Source of the DNA: an uncultured Bacilli bacterium
Lineage (GTDB): Bacteria; Bacillota_I; Bacilli_A; RFN20; CAG-826
Length of the DNA: 31,632 nt
Direction: 5' to 3'
Assembly (NCBI GenBank): GCA_934168325.1
Contig: CAKPNG010000016.1
Span: 1-31,632 of the forward strand
In this document: positions 14,621 to 23,659 of the stretch, piece after piece
Numbering within the stretch: the first letter of the stretch is position 1
Layout: the number at the start of each line of letters is the position of its first letter
The notes under the pieces: model-generated
Database searches by the model: none
Told to the model about the DNA's origin: nothing
What the model saw: only the letters and a program-made list of their open reading frames with translations
Made by a program: the position numbers and the translations under genes

Positions 14621-16063
14621 ATGGTTAAGGAAATAACTTTATTTTTTAAAAGAAAATTTGAAAAATTTAATTATAAGAATATATCTTATGTTCTTATATG
14701 CTTTTGCTTTCTTGCGTTATCAATGTTATTTGGTGAAGTAAATAATTCACATAATTCCGGTGCTTTTGGTACTAATTTTTCTTTAGCAGGAACAATAATT
14801 TTTTATTTAATATTACTTTTAAATTTTGCTTTAATTCTTTATATAGGTAAAATTAATAATATTTTAAAATTTAATAAAGGAGTCATTATCTTTATTTTTA
14901 TTGGGGTTCTGACGACTTTTTATATGATTGGGGTAGATTTTGGAACTGACTATACTCGATTATTTAATAATAATTCAATTACATTATTAGATAAATTTAA
15001 ATCAATTATGGATGTTTCTTTATCAATAATGATGGGTTTTGTTTTAATTTATTTAATACCTCCTTTTAAAGAAAAAGATTTAGCGATAAGGATATTCTGC
15101 TTTATTTTTGTTGGTTTTTCTTTAGTAATGATAATTTATTCATTAATTACTGAGATGGATATTTATATAGCTTTTATTAAAAATCCAACTTTCTTTACTA
15201 AATATGATAGTGGTAATGTTAATGCCATTTGGTGTGTAAGTTTCTTTAAATATGGTAATGTTTATGGACATGTTTTATTTTTATTATGTTTAGTAATTTT
15301 ATTATTATCAGTTAGTTATAATCGAAGATTTATTTTCTTATTTAGTTTTATTGTAGGTATATTTATCTTATTTAGTGGGTCTAGGACTGCCTTTTTTGGA
15401 TTTTTTACTTTGATGGTAAGTTATGGGGTTGTTTTTCTTATTAGTTTATATAAAGCTAATAAAATATATTTTTATATTTTACTTTTCTTCTTTATATTCT
15501 TAATAGTGTTTGGGATATTTGAAATATTTGTTTTTAAATTATTTACTATTAGGGAAGTTATTACTAAAAGTGATGGTTCTAAAGAAGTAATTAATTATAC
15601 TTTATTTGATTTGCTTAAAAAATATTTTAGCTACGTTGATAGTAGAATTGATATTTATAGAAGCGTTAGAACTAGATTTATTTGGTCTGATTATATTTTT
15701 GGTATTGGTTACAATATGAATGATTTGTTATCTAGAACGTTTGATGGATCATTTTTTAATTATCATAATGGATTTTTAGAAGTTTATACTACTGGTGGTA
15801 TTTATTTATCTATTATATATATTTTATTGATAGTTTATATTTTTCATATAAATAATAAATTATTTGCAAGACCTGATAGATATAAATATTATTTATATGT
15901 TATTACTATTCCTTATTTAATTTATCAACTAGGTGAAGCTTTTCCTATTTTATATAATGTATTTGGGGGAGGCGTAACTGCTATAATGTTTATTATGGTA
16001 CCTTTTAATAAAGTTAGAGAAGTTAATGAGATATGTAATATTAATAAACTCTTTATTAAATAA
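14621..16063 (+). CDS. O-antigen ligase/polymerase-like membrane protein
   Basis: A 480-residue protein with roughly ten to twelve hydrophobic segments. It shows features of the Wzy/O-antigen ligase (Wzy_C) superfamily: SGSRTAFFGF between membrane helices, a large extracytoplasmic loop around residues 310-370 containing RTRFIWSDYIFGIGYN, and YHNGFLEVYTTGG. It probably polymerises or attaches a surface glycan, consistent with galE and glf downstream, which can supply UDP-galactose and UDP-galactofuranose. An upstream GTG at 14618 overlaps the galK stop. ATG 14621 is the likelier start, although no clear ribosome binding site is seen. Confidence 0.75.
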   Translation: MVKEITLFFKRKFEKFNYKNISYVLICFCFLALSMLFGEVNNSHNSGAFGTNFSLAGTIIFYLILLLNFALILYIGKINNILKFNKGVIIFIFIGVLTTFYMIGVDFGTDYTRLFNNNSITLLDKFKSIMDVSLSIMMGFVLIYLIPPFKEKDLAIRIFCFIFVGFSLVMIIYSLITEMDIYIAFIKNPTFFTKYDSGNVNAIWCVSFFKYGNVYGHVLFLLCLVILLLSVSYNRRFIFLFSFIVGIFILFSGSRTAFFGFFTLMVSYGVVFLISLYKANKIYFYILLFFFIFLIVFGIFEIFVFKLFTIREVITKSDGSKEVINYTLFDLLKKYFSYVDSRIDIYRSVRTRFIWSDYIFGIGYNMNDLLSRTFDGSFFNYHNGFLEVYTTGGIYLSIIYILLIVYIFHINNKLFARPDRYKYYLYVITIPYLIYQLGEAFPILYNVFGGGVTAIMFIMVPFNKVREVNEICNINKLFIK

Positions 16064-16087
16064 GAAAGGATAGGTAAAATATTAATC

Positions 16088-16321
16088 ATGTGGTTTGATA
16101 AAAAAAGTAAAAAAGTGAAAGCTATATTGGTATTTCCAATTTGGGGATTTATAGTTTCTAGTATTTATAGAATTGTATTTTATAAGAATTCAGAAAATAA
16201 GGATAAAACTACATTAATTTGTGGCATTTGTTCTATTATACCTTTTGTAGGTCTTTTAATTTCGATATGCGATTTTATAAGCATTATAGTTAGTAATAAA
16301 ATAATCGTAATGTGTGAATAA
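16088..16321 (+). CDS. Small two-helix membrane protein, unknown
   Basis: A 77-residue ORF with two hydrophobic stretches (about 11-32 and 43-70) joined by a charged loop containing KNSENKDK. I do not recognise the family. The only AAAGGA-like site is about 18 nt before the ATG, which is too far, so the start is uncertain. Codon use matches the neighbours. Its stop codon is just 2 nt before tRNA-Arg. It may be a remnant of a longer gene or a genuine small membrane protein of the glycan locus. Confidence 0.5.
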   Translation: MWFDKKSKKVKAILVFPIWGFIVSSIYRIVFYKNSENKDKTTLICGICSIIPFVGLLISICDFISIIVSNKIIVMCE

Positions 16322-16323
16322 AT

Positions 16324-16397
16324 AGGGTGTTAGTTTAGTGGTAAAACGATAGTTTCCGAAGCTATTGACAAGTGTTCGATTCACTTACACCCTGCCA
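16324..16397 (+). tRNA. tRNA-Arg (anticodon CCG)
   Basis: A full cloverleaf of 74 nt. The acceptor is AGGGTGT/ACACCCT, the D stem GTTT/AAAC, and the anticodon stem ATAGT/GCTAT with loop TTCCGAA. The T stem is AAGTG/CACTT with loop TTCGATT, then discriminator G and an encoded CCA. The anticodon CCG reads only CGG, a codon I did not find in frame in any gene of this window. It lies between the glycan genes and the Wadjet operon. Confidence 0.93.
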
Positions 16398-16421
16398 TTA
16401 TAAATTTAATTATTTATAATG
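16396..16421 (+). other. Inverted repeat abutting the tRNA-Arg 3' end
   Basis: CATTATAAAT and ATTTATAATG form a perfect 10-bp inverted repeat with a 6-nt loop. It begins within the encoded CCA of the tRNA. It may terminate or help process the tRNA transcript. No T run follows. Confidence 0.4.
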
Positions 16422-16451
16422 AAAGAAAGTTAACTAAAAATCAAAATTTAT

Positions 16452-16478
16452 ATAGATATTAATAAAAATTATATCTAT
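16452..16478. promoter_or_regulatory. Inverted repeat upstream of the jetA promoter (possible operator)
   Basis: ATAGATAT (16452-16459) and ATATCTAT (16471-16478) are perfect 8-bp inverted half-sites separated by 11 bp, ending 2 nt before the TATGAT/TAAAAT -10 region. The position covers where a -35 box would lie, typical of a repressor operator. No other copy was seen. Confidence 0.35.
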
Positions 16479-16480
16479 TT

Positions 16481-16491
16481 TATGATAAAAT
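16481..16491 (+). promoter_or_regulatory. jetA -10 promoter, probably giving a leaderless mRNA
   Basis: TATGATAAAAT contains TATGAT (16481-16486) and an extended -10 reading TGA-TAAAAT (16483-16491). The -10 ends only 6 nt before the jetA ATG at 16498, so RNA would begin at or within a few bases of the start codon. No -35 box or ribosome binding site is seen. Confidence 0.5.
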
Positions 16492-16497
16492 ATATTG

Positions 16498-17889
16498 ATG
16501 GATCCGATATTAAATTATATTAATTTTAAAATGTTTAATGTTCTTACTGCTAAAGATAAAGAACTTAATTTAGATATATTAATTAAATTATATGATTATT
16601 TTTGTGGTGAATTTGGTGTTGATACTGCTTTAAGAAGTGATTTGATTACTTATTTAGAGCATAATATCAAATTTGATATGTATAAAGAAATTGATGATGA
16701 AGAAGAAAATGATATTAGTAATAAAAGTAAAAGAGAAATTATTACTACTAAATTAAATATATTTAAAAAAAGAGGATGGATCGAAGAAGAATATAATAAC
16801 GATTTAGATATTATTTATATGTTAAATAGTGATGCTATCACTATTTTAGAAGCTTTATATTCATTAATGCATGTTGATAGAAGTAATGAATTTAGTGGTT
16901 ATGTAATATCAACTTATAATAATTTAAAAAATATTGATTATGATAAAAATTCTACTCAGGCAATAGAACAAGCTTTTGAAAGTTCTAAGAAATTTTCTAA
17001 CAATCTTAATAGTATGAATTCTAATATTAGAAGATATACTAATGAGATTTTACAAAAAGAAAATTATAACGCTAATGATATTGCAACTAATTTATTTAAA
17101 GAATATCAAAATAAAGTTGGAGTTAAATTATTTAATAATTTAAAAATCAACGAAAATCCAAGAATGTATGCTAGAAATATTATTGAATTAGTAGACATGT
17201 TTTTAGAAGATTCTAACTTTAGAAGAATCATGTCAAATTATCAAGAAGTTAAGAAGATTAAGAAATTAGTTAATGAAGATTTTCAATATATGAAGTCGCG
17301 TTTAAATTTTATTAAAGCTACTTTTAGTAATGTTGATTCACGTATGAGAAATATTGATTCTAAAAATAATACGTATTTAAGAGTATGTGAAGATAAGATT
17401 AAATTCATTATTAATGAATCAAAAGATATTGAGCAAGGAATTAATGATTTATTAAAAACAATGAGCTTCTGCAGGGATTTTTCTGATTTTGAGGACTTTT
17501 TTGAAATTGATAATATAGAAAATATTGATCAATATTCGATATTTAAAGCTCGTGTAAATTCGAAAAGAACTAATAAAGTTGAGTTAGAAAGTAAGGATAA
17601 TATTGAGATAGATGATTTTAAAAATTTAGTAAATAAAATTAAAAATGATAATCAATATTCCTTTGAAGGAATAAATAATTTTGCTAAATCTATTTTAAAA
17701 GATAAAGATATTATTAAAGTAAGTGATCTTGATATTAAGGATGAAAATTTATATATAAAAGTATTTTTATTAACTGCTTATCAAAATAATGAAAGAGCAT
17801 CTTATAAGATTAAATATTTAAATGATGAAACTATTGTTAATGATTATGTAATGAATAATTTTGAAATTATGAGGAGTAATAAATTATGA
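16498..17889 (+). CDS. jetA: Wadjet system subunit JetA (kleisin-like, DUF5716-like)
   Basis: A 463-residue, largely helical, soluble protein heading the four-gene Wadjet operon. The N-terminal ~110 residues look like a winged-helix region, with a long helical middle (about 150-330). It resembles the JetA proteins of Firmicutes annotated as DUF5716, which play the kleisin role and bridge the JetC heads, like MukF/MksF. Identification rests partly on context, since the next three genes are unmistakable JetB, JetC and JetD types. The assignment to the DUF5716 (type III-like) subclass is tentative. A TTG three bases upstream is open, but ATG 16498 is preferred. The stop overlaps the jetB start as ATGA. 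Confidence 0.78.
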   Translation: MDPILNYINFKMFNVLTAKDKELNLDILIKLYDYFCGEFGVDTALRSDLITYLEHNIKFDMYKEIDDEEENDISNKSKREIITTKLNIFKKRGWIEEEYNNDLDIIYMLNSDAITILEALYSLMHVDRSNEFSGYVISTYNNLKNIDYDKNSTQAIEQAFESSKKFSNNLNSMNSNIRRYTNEILQKENYNANDIATNLFKEYQNKVGVKLFNNLKINENPRMYARNIIELVDMFLEDSNFRRIMSNYQEVKKIKKLVNEDFQYMKSRLNFIKATFSNVDSRMRNIDSKNNTYLRVCEDKIKFIINESKDIEQGINDLLKTMSFCRDFSDFEDFFEIDNIENIDQYSIFKARVNSKRTNKVELESKDNIEIDDFKNLVNKIKNDNQYSFEGINNFAKSILKDKDIIKVSDLDIKDENLYIKVFLLTAYQNNERASYKIKYLNDETIVNDYVMNNFEIMRSNKL

Positions 17890-18521
17890 GTCAAGTTGAA
17901 AACTTAGAATTTTTAGCTAAAAGATTTAAAAATTTAAACGAAACAAAGCAAAATCAATTTACTAAAATTGCTTTAAGATTATTAAATGAAACTTTTTTAA
18001 TTAAAGCAAAAGAGAGTGACCGTAATGATTATTATGAAGCTAGTGAATTAAAAGAAGAACTAGAAAACTTCTTTGCAATTTTAAATTATAGTTTTCATGA
18101 AGATAAAATATTACAAATAGTTTATATAAAGACTGAAGATAATAAAAATAGAATGCACCTTACTAAATTTGAGACTGTAATTTTATTATCTTTAAGAGTT
18201 GCTTATTTTAATAGTAGTAAAAAATCTAGTTTAATAGATGTTGCATCTATAAGTTATGAAGAATTAAAACAAAGCGTTTTAAAAACTAATATTTTTAAAG
18301 ATGATAAATCTACTAACGAATATCAAGAAGCTTTAAAGAAACTTAGAAGATTTAAAGTAATTGATTATAAAGGTGGAAGAAACTTTGTTAATGATAGTCG
18401 TATATTTATTTATCCATCAATTGCTTATGTTGTAAAAGTTGATGATATTGTAAATTTAGATAATTTAATTAAAGCTTATAATAAGGAAGAAAATAAAGAT
18501 GAAGAAATTAACGAAGATTAA
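17886..18521 (+). CDS. jetB: Wadjet system subunit JetB (DUF4194, KITE-like)
   Basis: A 211-residue protein with the DUF4194/MksE pattern: an N-terminal helical part with IALRLLNETFLI, a central TKFETVILLSLRVAYF and a C-terminal winged helix ending in RIFIYPSIAYVV. JetB dimers bind the JetA kleisin and contact DNA in the condensin-like complex. The ATG shares ATGA with the jetA stop and is preceded by GAGGAG. The last 23 nt overlap jetC. This overlap and the similar jetA overlap imply translationally coupled subunits. Confidence 0.85.
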   Translation: MSQVENLEFLAKRFKNLNETKQNQFTKIALRLLNETFLIKAKESDRNDYYEASELKEELENFFAILNYSFHEDKILQIVYIKTEDNKNRMHLTKFETVILLSLRVAYFNSSKKSSLIDVASISYEELKQSVLKTNIFKDDKSTNEYQEALKKLRRFKVIDYKGGRNFVNDSRIFIYPSIAYVVKVDDIVNLDNLIKAYNKEENKDEEINED

Positions 18522-21500
18522 ACTTATAAATTGGCACGTTTATACAGATAAAGAGATTTCACTTTTTGGTAATACTTTAATAAGCGGTGAAAATGGTGCT
18601 GGTAAATCTACTTTAATAGATGCAATTTTATTTGTAATTTCTGGTGGTACATGTAAATTTAATACTGCTGCTAATGAAAAAAATGACCGTAATTTAGAAT
18701 CTTATGTTAGAGGTAAACTTGGATTTGAAAATAAAGAATATTTACGTAACGGTGATACGATTTCTCACATTGCATTAGAGTTTTTTGACGATTATAACAA
18801 TACTTATTCTGTTATAGGAGCCGTTATTACTGCTAATGTTGGTTCTAAAATTGAAAAAATGTTTTATCATGTTTTAGATACAACTATTAAAAGTGAGTTT
18901 TATTATTCTTATAAAGATAATAAGAAATATCCAGCAAGTTATGATGAATTGAAACGTAATTATAATAAGAAATATAATTTTGAACTTTTAGATGGCACTT
19001 TAGAAGCTATTAAAAAGAAGATTTTATTAGCGTTAAGTATAGAAGATAATAAATATTTAGAATTATTACCTAAAGCCTTAGCTTTTAAACCAATTGGTGA
19101 AATTGATAAATTTGTTTTTGATTATTTACTTCCTAGAAAAGACTTAGATCTTGTCAATATGAAGGATAGTGTTAGAAGATATCGTCATCTTCAAGAGATT
19201 ATAAATTGTGAAAATGATAAGTTAACTTATTTAAGACCAATTAAAGATGAAGGTCTTACTTTTGATAATTTGTCTACCGAAGTAAGATGCTTAAATATCA
19301 TTTTAAAAGAGAAAGATATAGATAAAACTAATAATGCGATAAACGAAGCAAATAACAAATTATTAACTATTCATAATCAAATAAAAACATGTGATAAAGA
19401 AATTGAAGACATTGAAAAAAATATAGAAATACAGCAGAATAGCAAGGTTAAATTAGAAAATAGCGATGTTTTTAATGCTGTTAGAAAATTAAATGATGAA
19501 AAAAGTAGAATGCTTGAAAGAAAACTTTTTATTGAAAAAGAGTTTGAAAAGAAAGGTAATTATATCGAAGAAATTAATATTGATCTAAACATTTTAGATA
19601 TTAGAAGTAGTATAAAAGAATCATTTTATAGTAGTAATTTTGAGGGCTATCAATCAGAAATCAATCGTATTAAAGAATACATTAAAAGAATCAATAAAGA
19701 TTATAGTGATGAAAAATATAAACTTATTGATAATAATGAAAAAGTCAATGAAAAATATAATAACGCTACAAATGAACTTTCTAATTTAGAAAAAGGATTC
19801 GCATTACAAGATCAAAAAGTTGAATTATTAAAGGTATATTTAAAAGATTATTTCTTTGAAAAATATAATAAAGATATTGAAGTAAAAGCATTTTATGAAT
19901 TAGTAGAAGTTAATGATGAGTCTTATAGAAATGCTTTAGAAGGATATTTAAATACAAGAAAAGCATATTTGTTTATTGAAAATAAAAAATATTATGATGA
20001 AGCGTTAAGAGTTTATGAAGAAAACTCAAAAACTGATCCTAATTTATATGGGGTCGGCTTAGTTAATATAGAAGCTTTAAAAGAAGCAGAAATAAATCCA
20101 AAATCTTTAGCAAGTAAATTAACTTATTTAACTGAAGATGCTAAAAAATATGGTGCATATGTTTTAGGAAATATTATTTGTGTAGATAACGTTGATGAAT
20201 TAAAGTTACATGAAGCAGCAATTACTAAGAGTTGTATGCTATATCAAGGAAAAGTTGCTAGTAAAATTAATCCTAGATTTTATAAGAAATATTATCTTGG
20301 CAATAGTTCAATTCAAATCAATATTAATCGCTTATTAGAAGAAATTAATAAATATAAAATTGATTTAGCTGATTATGATGTAAAAATTAAAAATGTAACT
20401 AATAAATTAGATGCAATCGAACGTATAAGTGAAAATCTTCATTACGTATCGTTAGAGGAAAATTTATTTAATGAATTTAATAACCTCATAAGTAATATAA
20501 ACGATATCGATAAACAAATTATTGCTTTAAATTCAACGGATTTAATTAAATTAAATGAACAAATTAATGAAATTGATAAAAATATTATTAGTTATAAGAA
20601 AAATAGAGAAAATATTAAAAATTCTAGAGATTTATTACTTCAAGATGAAGGCAATTTAAATAATAAAATTAATAATTTAAAAGAAAGAATTGCTTCTTAT
20701 AATACTGATATTAAAGATGTAAGTAATACCACAATTTATCATGATTTGAAGAAAGCTTATTCATCATCTAGTGCTGATAATATTAATAATGCAATTAACG
20801 AAAAAGAGAAATTATTAGACAACAAAAGACGTATTATTTTAAAGAATATGTCAGATTATCGTTCTAATATTGAATTTCATTGTGATTTAAATCCAGAAAT
20901 ATCAAATCTAAACGATTTTATAAAATTATATAATCAAATTGAAAATCGTAATCTTATTAAATATAAAGATGATGCTAGAAAAGCTAAAGAAGAATGTGAA
21001 AAAGCATTTAAAAATGATTATATAATGAAGATTAGAGATAATATTAATGAAGAATTAGGCAATATTAAGAAATTAAATGATTCATTAAGTAAAAAACCAT
21101 TTGGTAATGAACAAGAAATATATAAATTTATTGCTAAAGGAACTAAAAAACCTGAATTTGAAGCTTATTATAATATCTTTATTTCAAATGAAAGCTATAC
21201 TCAAAATAATTTATTTGAAACTGAAATGAGTGAAAAGAATTTGGCTTTAATGGATCAATTATTTGAAAAATTAAATAGTACTAATAATTTAAATAATGAA
21301 AAAGAACTTGCTAAATTCACAGATTATCGTAATTTTATGACTTATGATATTCAAATTACTGATAAAAATGGTAATAAAACATATTATTCAACTGCCGGAA
21401 AAGGAAAAAGCGGTGGTGAAACTCAAACCCCATTCTATGTATTTATTGCTGCTTCGTTTGAACAAATTGTATCAAAATCACGTAATTTTAAATCACCAGC

Positions 21501-21729
21501 GTGTTTAGCATTTTTAGATGAAGCATTCAATAATATGGATGATTCTAGAATTCAAACTATGATGGATTTTTACCGCGATCTTAATATTCAATTAATTATA
21601 AGTGTTCCAACATCAAGAACTGCTTCAATTTTAAAATATTGTGACACTGGTTTATCAATATGCAAAAAAGATAATGAAGCATATATATTTGAATTAATAA
21701 AAAAAGATATTTATGAAGGAAACATTTGA
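18499..21729 (+). CDS. jetC: Wadjet system SMC-like ATPase JetC
   Basis: A 1076-residue SMC/MukB-like motor that extrudes DNA loops to recognise small circular plasmids. The N-terminal head has Walker A GENGAGKST at residues 30-38. Two long coiled-coil arms (about 255-440 and 610-880) flank a hinge at roughly 445-605. The C-terminal head has the ABC signature in GKGKSGGETQ (about 970) and Walker B ACLAFLDEAFNNMDD (about 1000-1015), followed by IISVPTSRTASI. All ATPase motifs are intact. AAGGAAG at 18483-18489 fixes the start 9 nt later, inside jetB. The 3' end overlaps jetD by 17 nt. Confidence 0.93.
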   Translation: MKKLTKIKLINWHVYTDKEISLFGNTLISGENGAGKSTLIDAILFVISGGTCKFNTAANEKNDRNLESYVRGKLGFENKEYLRNGDTISHIALEFFDDYNNTYSVIGAVITANVGSKIEKMFYHVLDTTIKSEFYYSYKDNKKYPASYDELKRNYNKKYNFELLDGTLEAIKKKILLALSIEDNKYLELLPKALAFKPIGEIDKFVFDYLLPRKDLDLVNMKDSVRRYRHLQEIINCENDKLTYLRPIKDEGLTFDNLSTEVRCLNIILKEKDIDKTNNAINEANNKLLTIHNQIKTCDKEIEDIEKNIEIQQNSKVKLENSDVFNAVRKLNDEKSRMLERKLFIEKEFEKKGNYIEEINIDLNILDIRSSIKESFYSSNFEGYQSEINRIKEYIKRINKDYSDEKYKLIDNNEKVNEKYNNATNELSNLEKGFALQDQKVELLKVYLKDYFFEKYNKDIEVKAFYELVEVNDESYRNALEGYLNTRKAYLFIENKKYYDEALRVYEENSKTDPNLYGVGLVNIEALKEAEINPKSLASKLTYLTEDAKKYGAYVLGNIICVDNVDELKLHEAAITKSCMLYQGKVASKINPRFYKKYYLGNSSIQININRLLEEINKYKIDLADYDVKIKNVTNKLDAIERISENLHYVSLEENLFNEFNNLISNINDIDKQIIALNSTDLIKLNEQINEIDKNIISYKKNRENIKNSRDLLLQDEGNLNNKINNLKERIASYNTDIKDVSNTTIYHDLKKAYSSSSADNINNAINEKEKLLDNKRRIILKNMSDYRSNIEFHCDLNPEISNLNDFIKLYNQIENRNLIKYKDDARKAKEECEKAFKNDYIMKIRDNINEELGNIKKLNDSLSKKPFGNEQEIYKFIAKGTKKPEFEAYYNIFISNESYTQNNLFETEMSEKNLALMDQLFEKLNSTNNLNNEKELAKFTDYRNFMTYDIQITDKNGNKTYYSTAGKGKSGGETQTPFYVFIAASFEQIVSKSRNFKSPACLAFLDEAFNNMDDSRIQTMMDFYRDLNIQLIISVPTSRTASILKYCDTGLSICKKDNEAYIFELIKKDIYEGNI

Positions 21730-22912
21730 TTATAAATTAATTAATAAATTATTAGATAAATACGAAAATAGTTCCTTATTTAAGAATACAAATATTCATC
21801 AAATTACTATTAAATTAAATATGAGTGATGAATTATTTAAAGATTATTATTCAAATAAAGCATATAAATATCGTGATGAAATTGATTCTTATATAGATAA
21901 TTTGTCATCTTTAAATTTAATAAAAATAAATAAAGATTCTCATATAATTAGTTCAATTGAACTAAATTTAAATAATTTAGATAAAGCATATAATTACGTA
22001 AATCGAATAAGTAAACTTACAGTTTATAATGAATATTTGTCATTATTAAACAAGTTCAAAAGCGAAGAAAATAGTGCTGTTTTGCAGGGTTTTATAATTA
22101 AAATTGAAGATTTATTGAATAAAAAAGAGTCCATTAAAAAGTATTTTAATTGTTATGATGAGTTATTATTCTTATTAAATGGTATTAAAAATATTGAAGA
22201 AAATAAAGAAGAAATTTTATTAAGAAACTTTTCTAATAAAGTTTTTAAAGACTCTAAATATTTAGCAAGACACATACAAAAATTTATTTCTATATTTAAT
22301 GAATTTGGTAATTTTGACTTTATTGATGATAATGAATTTTTAAATTATTTTAATATATATAAAAACCCAACTTTTACTTATATTAAAGGAAATATTATTT
22401 TTAAAATTAATGATCAAATTATTAATTTATCTAAATTAAAAGATTCTATTTCATTAACAGAAGAAGAAATAAATAATTTAACTATACTCGAAATTAATTC
22501 AGATAAGATTTTAACAATCGAAAATCTTACAACTTTTTTTTATTTCGAAAGTGATGAATTTATAAGTATTTATTTAGCAGGATTTAATAACTCTATAAAA
22601 GCTAAACTGCTTAAAAAAATGTATGATTTTAATGGAAAGATTAGTTTTTATCACTTTGGTGATATTGACTGTAATGGGCTTACAATCTTAATTCATTTGA
22701 TGAAAGAGACACAAATTGATATAAAACCATACCTTATGAATAAAGAAATTTTATTAAAATATATTAAATATTCAGATCCTCTTACTAATAGTAATGAAAA
22801 TAAGTTAAATTTATTTTTAACTAAAAAAGAATACGAACCTTTTTATGAAGTTATAAAAGCAATGCTTTTGCATAGATGTAAATTAGAACAGGAAGCAATA
22901 GAAATATACTAA
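21713..22912 (+). CDS. jetD: Wadjet system nuclease subunit JetD (TOPRIM, DUF2220-like)
   Basis: A 399-residue protein with an N-terminal DNA-binding-like region and a C-terminal TOPRIM domain related to topoisomerase VI A. The TOPRIM glutamate is in LTIENLTTFF (near 270) and the acidic pair in FGDIDCNGLTIL (near 316-318), so the nuclease centre looks intact. JetD cuts plasmid DNA once JetABC has sensed it. The start lies within jetC and there is no strong ribosome binding site, so translation is probably coupled. The third TTTTGCAGGSTTTT copy is inside this gene at 22081-22094. Confidence 0.88.
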   Translation: MKETFDYKLINKLLDKYENSSLFKNTNIHQITIKLNMSDELFKDYYSNKAYKYRDEIDSYIDNLSSLNLIKINKDSHIISSIELNLNNLDKAYNYVNRISKLTVYNEYLSLLNKFKSEENSAVLQGFIIKIEDLLNKKESIKKYFNCYDELLFLLNGIKNIEENKEEILLRNFSNKVFKDSKYLARHIQKFISIFNEFGNFDFIDDNEFLNYFNIYKNPTFTYIKGNIIFKINDQIINLSKLKDSISLTEEEINNLTILEINSDKILTIENLTTFFYFESDEFISIYLAGFNNSIKAKLLKKMYDFNGKISFYHFGDIDCNGLTILIHLMKETQIDIKPYLMNKEILLKYIKYSDPLTNSNENKLNLFLTKKEYEPFYEVIKAMLLHRCKLEQEAIEIY

Positions 22913-22928
22913 AAAATAATTTTAAATA

Positions 22929-22937
22929 TGTTATAAT
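22929..22937 (+). promoter_or_regulatory. Extended -10 promoter of the DUF1836 gene (leaderless)
   Basis: TGTTATAAT is a perfect extended -10 (TG-n-TATAAT). It ends 8 nt before the ATG at 22946, so transcription would begin about 2 nt before the start codon. No ribosome binding site is present. It gives the galE operon its own promoter, separate from the jet genes. Confidence 0.6.
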
Positions 22938-22945
22938 TTTTCTGT

Positions 22946-23659
22946 ATGGGACAAGCGTTAGAGAATATTGAAAATTATATAAAAAAATTAGAAGAGTTTG
23001 AACTGCCTGAATTTAATGACTTACCTAATATTCCACTTTATATGGAACAAGTGGTTGGCTATGTTTCAGAAGTTTTAGATGCATTAGAAAGAGAGAAAGA
23101 TTTAAATATTACTCCTTTCATGGTTAATAATTATGTTAAAGCTAAAATTATTGAGCCACCTAAAGACAAAAAATATAGTCGTCGTCAAATTAGTTATTTA
23201 ATAGCGATTTCTTTAATGAAATCTGTTGTTAGTATGCGTGATTTAGCAACTTTTATCGACTTAGATGAAATCAATGTTAGTGATAAAGATAGTCTTTATG
23301 CTTTCTTTAAGAAAATGGAAGATGAATCCATTCATAATGTAGTTCATAAAGTAAAAGTAAGAAATGAAGTATTAAAAAAATCTAATAAAAAGAATAAAAA
23401 AGATAATCCTGAAAGCGAAGAACAAAATGAGCAAAGTAATTTTGCTTATATTGCTTTGAAATTATATATTGATAGTGCAGCAAATAAAATGATTGCTGAT
23501 TATATTATGCGTAATTTATCTTCTGAAGTTTTATCTAAAAAACTTTATGAAGAAAGCGAAGTAACCAAATATAACTATAAGAAAAATAAAGTTGAAGCGA
23601 AAATATTACGTGAAAGACAAAGAATAGTTAAAGATACTAAGGAGGAAAAACATCAATGA
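22946..23659 (+). CDS. DUF1836 family putative regulator
   Basis: A 237-residue cytoplasmic protein of the DUF1836 family, common in Firmicutes and thought to bind DNA through a MerR-like helix-turn-helix. Seen here are LPNIPLYMEQVVGYVSEVL, then ITPFMVNNYVKAKIIEPP and KKYSRRQISYLIAISLMKSV, the family core at about 24-105. The C-terminal part is highly charged with a lysine-rich linker (about 145-160). Its target is unknown. It overlaps galE as ATGA, so it may regulate the galactose/surface-sugar genes, and it lies directly after the Wadjet operon. Confidence 0.83.
   Translation: MGQALENIENYIKKLEEFELPEFNDLPNIPLYMEQVVGYVSEVLDALEREKDLNITPFMVNNYVKAKIIEPPKDKKYSRRQISYLIAISLMKSVVSMRDLATFIDLDEINVSDKDSLYAFFKKMEDESIHNVVHKVKVRNEVLKKSNKKNKKDNPESEEQNEQSNFAYIALKLYIDSAANKMIADYIMRNLSSEVLSKKLYEESEVTKYNYKKNKVEAKILRERQRIVKDTKEEKHQ

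Noticed and set aside
16324..22912. Integrative element with tRNA-Arg as attachment site
   Set aside because: I found no integrase gene and no repeat of the tRNA 3' end downstream, so no att pair can be claimed.
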